From Puniceicoccaceae bacterium (GTDB lineage: Bacteria > Verrucomicrobiota > Verrucomicrobiia > Opitutales > Coraliomargaritaceae), in NCBI GenBank assembly GCA_007117865.1, contig SKFT01000064.1:1-44716 (forward strand): a DNA stretch of 44,716 nt, in the 5' to 3' direction. Below the pieces are notes generated by a model. The model had not been told where the DNA came from. It saw only the letters and a program-made list of their open reading frames with translations, and ran no database searches. This document shows, one piece after another, positions 39,960 through 44,716 of the stretch (position 1 is its first letter; the number at the start of each line of letters is the position of its first letter). The position numbers were made by a program, and so were the translations under genes.

Positions 39960-41222
39960 CTAACCGCCCAGGACGGAATTACTCAGCGCCATGATGCTTG
40001 AGACAACGCCAATCACCAGCATGCCCACGAGAATAAAAACAAACCCCAGCGCGCCCGTTGCTGTCACTGCGGTCAGGTGCTTCATCTGAGTCTCGAGATT
40101 GTTATATCGGTTGTGATAGATATTCTTAAATCCCTTCACCAGGCTGCCGGTATTTTCACTCACGGCCAATACGTCGGCATCCATATCTACCAGAATGTTA
40201 TATTCCTGTAGTGCATCCGAAAAAGAGGAACCGTCATTGATTAACCCGCGTGCTGCGCGGAAGCGCACCCGCAAATCCTCATTTTTAAGTCCCTTTTCCA
40301 ATAATTTAAGCGCATCGGTAGTGTCCACTCCGCTTTCCATAAGGATGGATGCCAGATTGGCCAAGCGACTCAGTTCCGAGTTGGCGATAATCTCCCGAAT
40401 AATGGGAATGCGCAAGAGCAAGCGATCGGTGGTCATTAGACCATCCTCAGTCTTGCGCCACTGGTGCAAAATCAATATGCCCAAAGCGATAGCCCCGATG
40501 ATGAAGGGGCCAAAGGTTAAAGTATTGTGGGCAAAAAAGATCACAGCTTTTGCCGCTAGCGAAAGTTCGCCACCCATGGAATCCATCATTTCCTGAACCC
40601 TGGGCATGAGGTAAAACAGCACGAACAAGAGCACGCCGAAGGCAACAAACAGAATTGCTGCCGGGTAGGAAAGCGCAGAGAGAATGTTTTTGCGCAACTG
40701 AATCCGCGCGCGCAACAGGTCGTTGATGTTGGCGAGAATGGATTCCAGGCTGCCAGTTGCTTCGCCGGCCTCAATCATTGAACTGATGGTGGGCTCGAAT
40801 AAAACCGGACGTCGTCGCATCGCTTCCGCCAAGGTCGCGCCTTCACTAAGATCACGCCATAACGACTCGGCTAACGCGTGCAGTGTTGGTTCGCGCAAGC
40901 GACTGTGAAGGGACTTGACCGCATCACCAAGGGGTAGCCCATTCTCTATTAGTTGGTGTAGTTTTTCCAGAAATGCCAGAGCCAAGACATCGGCCTTTGA
41001 TCGTGTTAAGCGAAGCTTGTCCAGATCGACTGATTTAACGGGTCGATACATGGCGTCCTGTGTGCCGCCGCTACCCATTGGTACGGATTTCATGTTGACC
41101 TCAACCGGTTGCAGGCCTGAGTCGCGAAGCTTTTGCCGGACTTCCTGAACAGAGCTCGCATCTACGCGGCCATTGGCATACTTGCCTTTTTTATCCAGAG
41201 CACGGTAAGAGAATGTTGGCAT
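39960..41222 (-). CDS. Type II secretion system F family protein (GspF/PilC)
   Basis: MPTFSYRALDKKGKYANGRVDASS, FLEKLHQLIENGLPLGDAVKSL, MIEAGEATGSLESIL, and multiple TM segments. The ATG at 41222 is preferred over 41426. Confidence 0.92.
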   Translation of the reverse strand: MPTFSYRALDKKGKYANGRVDASSVQEVRQKLRDSGLQPVEVNMKSVPMGSGGTQDAMYRPVKSVDLDKLRLTRSKADVLALAFLEKLHQLIENGLPLGDAVKSLHSRLREPTLHALAESLWRDLSEGATLAEAMRRRPVLFEPTISSMIEAGEATGSLESILANINDLLRARIQLRKNILSALSYPAAILFVAFGVLLFVLFYLMPRVQEMMDSMGGELSLAAKAVIFFAHNTLTFGPFIIGAIALGILILHQWRKTEDGLMTTDRLLLRIPIIREIIANSELSRLANLASILMESGVDTTDALKLLEKGLKNEDLRVRFRAARGLINDGSSFSDALQEYNILVDMDADVLAVSENTGSLVKGFKNIYHNRYNNLETQMKHLTAVTATGALGFVFILVGMLVIGVVSSIMALSNSVLGG

Positions 41223-41489
41223 AGTTCTATCAGTAAGCGGGATTTCGTTCGGTGCAAGTATTTTGCAGCAGGCAAACGCAACGCCGGTATGGGCGCTTGG
41301 GAAGGTCTGCGCATAGAGCCAGTAGCTGTGACAATCCTGTCGGGTCATGCTCGGTCTTCTGGCAGGCGGGGGAATGATGCGACAAGAGTTTCTGAAACGC
41401 AGAAATGAATAAAGCAGGCACACCATCTGCGGTTAGTTTTCATTTTTTTTTTTTTTTTTAAAAAAAGTACTTGCAATTCAAAATTAGAG

Positions 41490-41604
<115 letters not shown>

Positions 41605-41658
41605 TGATTGTGGCAAGATGCGATATGCATTGCACCGCCTCACCATCCACTCGTTAGT

Positions 41659-42198
41659 ATGAATGAGACAGCAAAGACATTAGACGATGCAATGGTTTGT
41701 CCCTTTGCCAAGATACACCCATCGGAGCTCAATCGCGATGACAGCTATTTCATGGCGCAGGCATTTAACTGTGCCGTTGACGCCTGGTATGCTGATGAGG
41801 TTCCAATTGGAGCGGTGATCGTTCATGCTGGCGCGGTTATCGCTTCCGCCTTTAATCAAACCCGCATGCTCGGTGATCCCACTGCGCACGCTGAAATGCT
41901 GGCAATAGGCCAAGCGGCAAGTGCTTTGGGTGATTGGCGTCTGAATGAATGCACCCTGTATGTCACCAAGGAACCTTGCCCCATGTGTTCCGGCGCCATG
42001 GTGGTGGCGCGCATGGGTAGGGTTGTATTCGGTCTACCCGACCCGAAAATGGGTTGTGTGGGTGGCGTTGTCGATCTTGGCGGCTTGCCCCATAGCAATC
42101 ATCGCTTTGAGGCGGAAGGTGGTGTTATGCTCGAACCCTGCCAGTCAATCCTGCAGGCATTTTTTAAACTTAAACGTACCAGCAACCTGCCGGGTTGA
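41659..42198 (+). CDS. tadA: tRNA-specific adenosine deaminase (TadA-like nucleoside deaminase)
   Basis: HAEMLAIGQAA and EPCPMCSGAMVVARMGRVVFGLPDPKMG zinc deaminase motifs. Confidence 0.9.
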   Translation: MNETAKTLDDAMVCPFAKIHPSELNRDDSYFMAQAFNCAVDAWYADEVPIGAVIVHAGAVIASAFNQTRMLGDPTAHAEMLAIGQAASALGDWRLNECTLYVTKEPCPMCSGAMVVARMGRVVFGLPDPKMGCVGGVVDLGGLPHSNHRFEAEGGVMLEPCQSILQAFFKLKRTSNLPG

Positions 42199-42271
42199 GC
42201 GCTTTAGTGTATAGCCAAATCGGGATTGGTTCTGGACTTTCCCATATTCCTCAATCAATTTATCAAGAGTT

Positions 42272-43135
42272 ATGCCAATATTCAGCAAACCACAGTATTC
42301 AACCGTAACCGTTAAGAAAAAAGATATACCGAAAGATCTTTGGACCAAGTGTCCCAAGAGCGGCGAAATCATATACAATAAGCAATTGAAGGAAAACCTG
42401 ATGGTGGTGCCCGGCAGTGGCTACCACTTCCAGTTGGGTGCCCGCGATCGTATCCTCTCTCTCTTGGATTCCGAGACTATGGTGGAGCAGGATGCTGGTA
42501 TTGAATCGCAGGATCCACTTGAATTCAAAGCGACGGCCTCCTATCCGCAAAAAGTCAAACAATACCAGTCCAAAACAGGCGAAAAGGATACCGTTGTCAG
42601 CGCTACGGGAACACTCTTGGGCACGCCGGTTAGCATCGCAGCAATGGATTTCCGTTTTATGGCGGCCAGTATGGGTTCGGCGGCGGGCGAGAAAATTACC
42701 CGTGCGATTGAGCGAGGGCTCGCCGAGGGGCGTGCGGTCATTATCGTTTCCGCTTCCGGTGGCGCACGCATGCAGGAAGGGATTCTCAGCCTCATGCAAA
42801 TGGCTAAGACCAGTGCCGCTTTGGCACGCTTGGGCGAGGCGCGCCTTCCTTATATCTCGGTTTTAACCAATCCCACAATGGCTGGCGTTATGGCAAGCTT
42901 CGCCTCCCTGGGGGATGTCATTGTCGCCGAACCAGAGGCTTTAATCGGTTTTGCTGGACCCCGTGTGATCAAAGAAACCACCCAGCAAGATTTGCCGCCA
43001 GGCTTCCAAACCTCAGAGTTTCTCATGGAGCATGGACTGGTCGATCGCATCATCCCACGTAGCGAGATGCGTGCGCAACTGGGTCTACTACTCAAAGCAC
43101 TTTACCGTGCGCCCGCCACGCAAAAAGTGGGTTAA
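42272..43135 (+). CDS. accD: Acetyl-CoA carboxylase carboxyltransferase subunit beta, degenerate zinc ribbon
   Basis: [82 protein letters not shown]-terminal ribbon region [30 protein letters not shown]. Confidence 0.95.
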   Translation: MPIFSKPQYSTVTVKKKDIPKDLWTKCPKSGEIIYNKQLKENLMVVPGSGYHFQLGARDRILSLLDSETMVEQDAGIESQDPLEFKATASYPQKVKQYQSKTGEKDTVVSATGTLLGTPVSIAAMDFRFMAASMGSAAGEKITRAIERGLAEGRAVIIVSASGGARMQEGILSLMQMAKTSAALARLGEARLPYISVLTNPTMAGVMASFASLGDVIVAEPEALIGFAGPRVIKETTQQDLPPGFQTSEFLMEHGLVDRIIPRSEMRAQLGLLLKALYRAPATQKVG

Positions 43136-43142
43136 GGGAGGG

Positions 43143-44453
43143 ATGGACGTCGAGATGGCGTCGGATTATCCTTTGGCGTGCGATTATTTGTTCACCTTGC
43201 GCAATCAAGGTTCACGCTACGGTATTGAGCGCATGCGACTGCTTGCAGATGCGTTGGCCAATCCGCAGCGGCAGTTTCCTGCAATCCATGTGGCTGGTAG
43301 TAATGGCAAAGGATCCGTTTGCGCAATGCTGGAGTCCATTTACCGCCATGCAGGCTATAGAACTGGGCTCTACACATCGCCTCACTTGTTGCATTTGGGT
43401 GAGCGTGTCCAGATCAATCGTCAGCCCCTGCGGGTGAGAGAAATTATCGCGATGGTCGACAAATTGCGTCCTGTTGCGGATGCCCTCGCAGTCAAAGACC
43501 CTGAATCGCAACCATCTTTTTTTGAATTAATGACGGCGATGGCCTTCCTGGTTTTCGCGCAGGAGAAGGTCGATTTCGCATTCATTGAGACAGGTTTGGG
43601 GGGCAGATTGGACGCTACCAATGTGATCCAGCCAGAGCTTTGCATCATCACCTCAATCGCCTTGGAGCACACCGATATTTTGGGCGATAGCCTGGCAAAA
43701 ATTGCGGCAGAGAAAGCTGGAATCATCAAACCCAGCGTGCCAGTCGTGACAGGCCCTATGCCGGAGGAGGCAGAGGCGGTCATTGCCGCTATTGCGTGCG
43801 AACGCGGCGCACCATGGATTCCGGTTAGGACGCACTATGCTAACGCGCGCCAGTGTCCGCATTGCGCTTTGCCAGGGGTCTGTCAGCGTTGGAATGCGGC
43901 TATGGCCATGGTGGCGGTAGACCTCTTGCGACAGCGCTTCCCCGTCAGCCAAACAGCGGCCAGAAATGGTCTTGCGCAGGTCGAGTGGGGCGGACGCTGG
44001 CAAACGATTTTAGTTGACGGTAGACGCTTGGTTTTGGACGCCACACATAACGTTGGCGGACTTGAGACCCTGCGTGGCAATCTGCGACGATTGCGACAAA
44101 AGGAGGGCCGCAAACCTCATATCATAACCGGCATGCTCGGGGATGAACGGGCCAATGCCCTGTTGCCCTTGCTTGTGCAAAATGCCAGCAGCTTGTCCCT
44201 GGTCACCCCAAACCAACCCAGAGCTACATCCGCCGAAGCACTCTATGCGGGACTTTCTGCAACAGCAAAGAAAATTGCCTCATGCAGCAATCTGGAAACC
44301 CTGATCCCCAAGCCTGACCGATTGGTAATTGGTGAACCCGGCGATACCATTGTCGTGACTGGATCCATCTATTTGCTGGGGGAAGTAATGGAACGTTTAC
44401 AGGAAAGGGAAAGTAGCAGAGCTCCGGTTTTGGCCCTTCAAGACCGCCGTTGA
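43143..44453 (+). CDS. folC: Folylpolyglutamate synthase / dihydrofolate synthase
   Basis: IHVAGSNGKGSVCAMLESIYRHAGYRTGLYTSPHLLHLGERVQIN, ETGLGGRLDATNVI, LEHTDILGDSLAKIAAEKAGIIK, LDATHNVGGLE. Confidence 0.94.
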   Translation: MDVEMASDYPLACDYLFTLRNQGSRYGIERMRLLADALANPQRQFPAIHVAGSNGKGSVCAMLESIYRHAGYRTGLYTSPHLLHLGERVQINRQPLRVREIIAMVDKLRPVADALAVKDPESQPSFFELMTAMAFLVFAQEKVDFAFIETGLGGRLDATNVIQPELCIITSIALEHTDILGDSLAKIAAEKAGIIKPSVPVVTGPMPEEAEAVIAAIACERGAPWIPVRTHYANARQCPHCALPGVCQRWNAAMAMVAVDLLRQRFPVSQTAARNGLAQVEWGGRWQTILVDGRRLVLDATHNVGGLETLRGNLRRLRQKEGRKPHIITGMLGDERANALLPLLVQNASSLSLVTPNQPRATSAEALYAGLSATAKKIASCSNLETLIPKPDRLVIGEPGDTIVVTGSIYLLGEVMERLQERESSRAPVLALQDRR

Positions 44454-44562
44454 ACACTAAAAGTAACCATCGGCGGGAGCACGGCCATGGAGACGGTGGA
44501 ACATCATTGTGGTCTGTCGAAATAGTTTGAGGGATTTGAGAGATTCTGTCGTTATAGTAACA

Positions 44563-44716
44563 ATGAAAAGCAATAATCACCATCTGTTTCAGGATCTAAA
44601 GCAACACCACGTGCCGCATTGTCCGAATAATTTGGAGGATGTTGTTCTGCGTCGCATTCGTCACGAAAATGTTGAAAAGCCGTTACAGGGGAGCGGATGG
44701 AACGGGACTGTCGCAC
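44563..44716 (+). CDS. Partial hypothetical protein running off the right edge
   Basis: Open frame from ATG: MKSNNHHLFQDLKQHHVPHCPNNLEDVVLRRIRHENVEKPLQGSGWNGTVA... Confidence 0.4.
   Translation, partial: MKSNNHHLFQDLKQHHVPHCPNNLEDVVLRRIRHENVEKPLQGSGWNGTVA

Overview
The window reads as a mostly core, housekeeping segment of a bacterial chromosome. Gene content and style (double-length UvrA, Kdo transferase, weak Shine-Dalgarno sites) suggest Verrucomicrobiota, possibly Opitutae; this lineage call is an inference. I support about 30 protein-coding genes: topB, a YbgC-like thioesterase, aroK, pta plus a separate BioD-like/DRTGG protein, a Na/Pi cotransporter, pdxJ, nnrE/D, dprA, ruvX, a TrmH-family methyltransferase, a TonB-dependent receptor, cca, nadK, a giant uvrA, a TatD-family hydrolase, ygfZ, HU, an LbH acetyltransferase, an IMPase, waaA, purH, an intact Y1/REP-associated tyrosine transposase (RAYT), an RRM protein, divergent cysI/cysJ, rpe, an L,D-transpeptidase, gspF/pilC, tadA, accD and folC. 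I saw no rRNA, tRNA, CRISPR array, prophage or defence island. The items most worth a second look are: (1) an orphan + strand intrinsic terminator with an upstream GNRA hairpin at 41.5 kb, a candidate small RNA; (2) a RAYT gene, the 5' end of a second RAYT at the left edge, and three REP/MITE-like palindromes; (3) an AccD whose N-terminal zinc ribbon has lost 3 of 4 cysteines; (4) a tandemly duplicated UvrA with four ABC ATPase sites; (5) a 47-aa Cys-rich membrane microprotein missing from the ORF track; (6) a structured leader on the RRM-protein mRNA. I found no convincing new multi-gene system.
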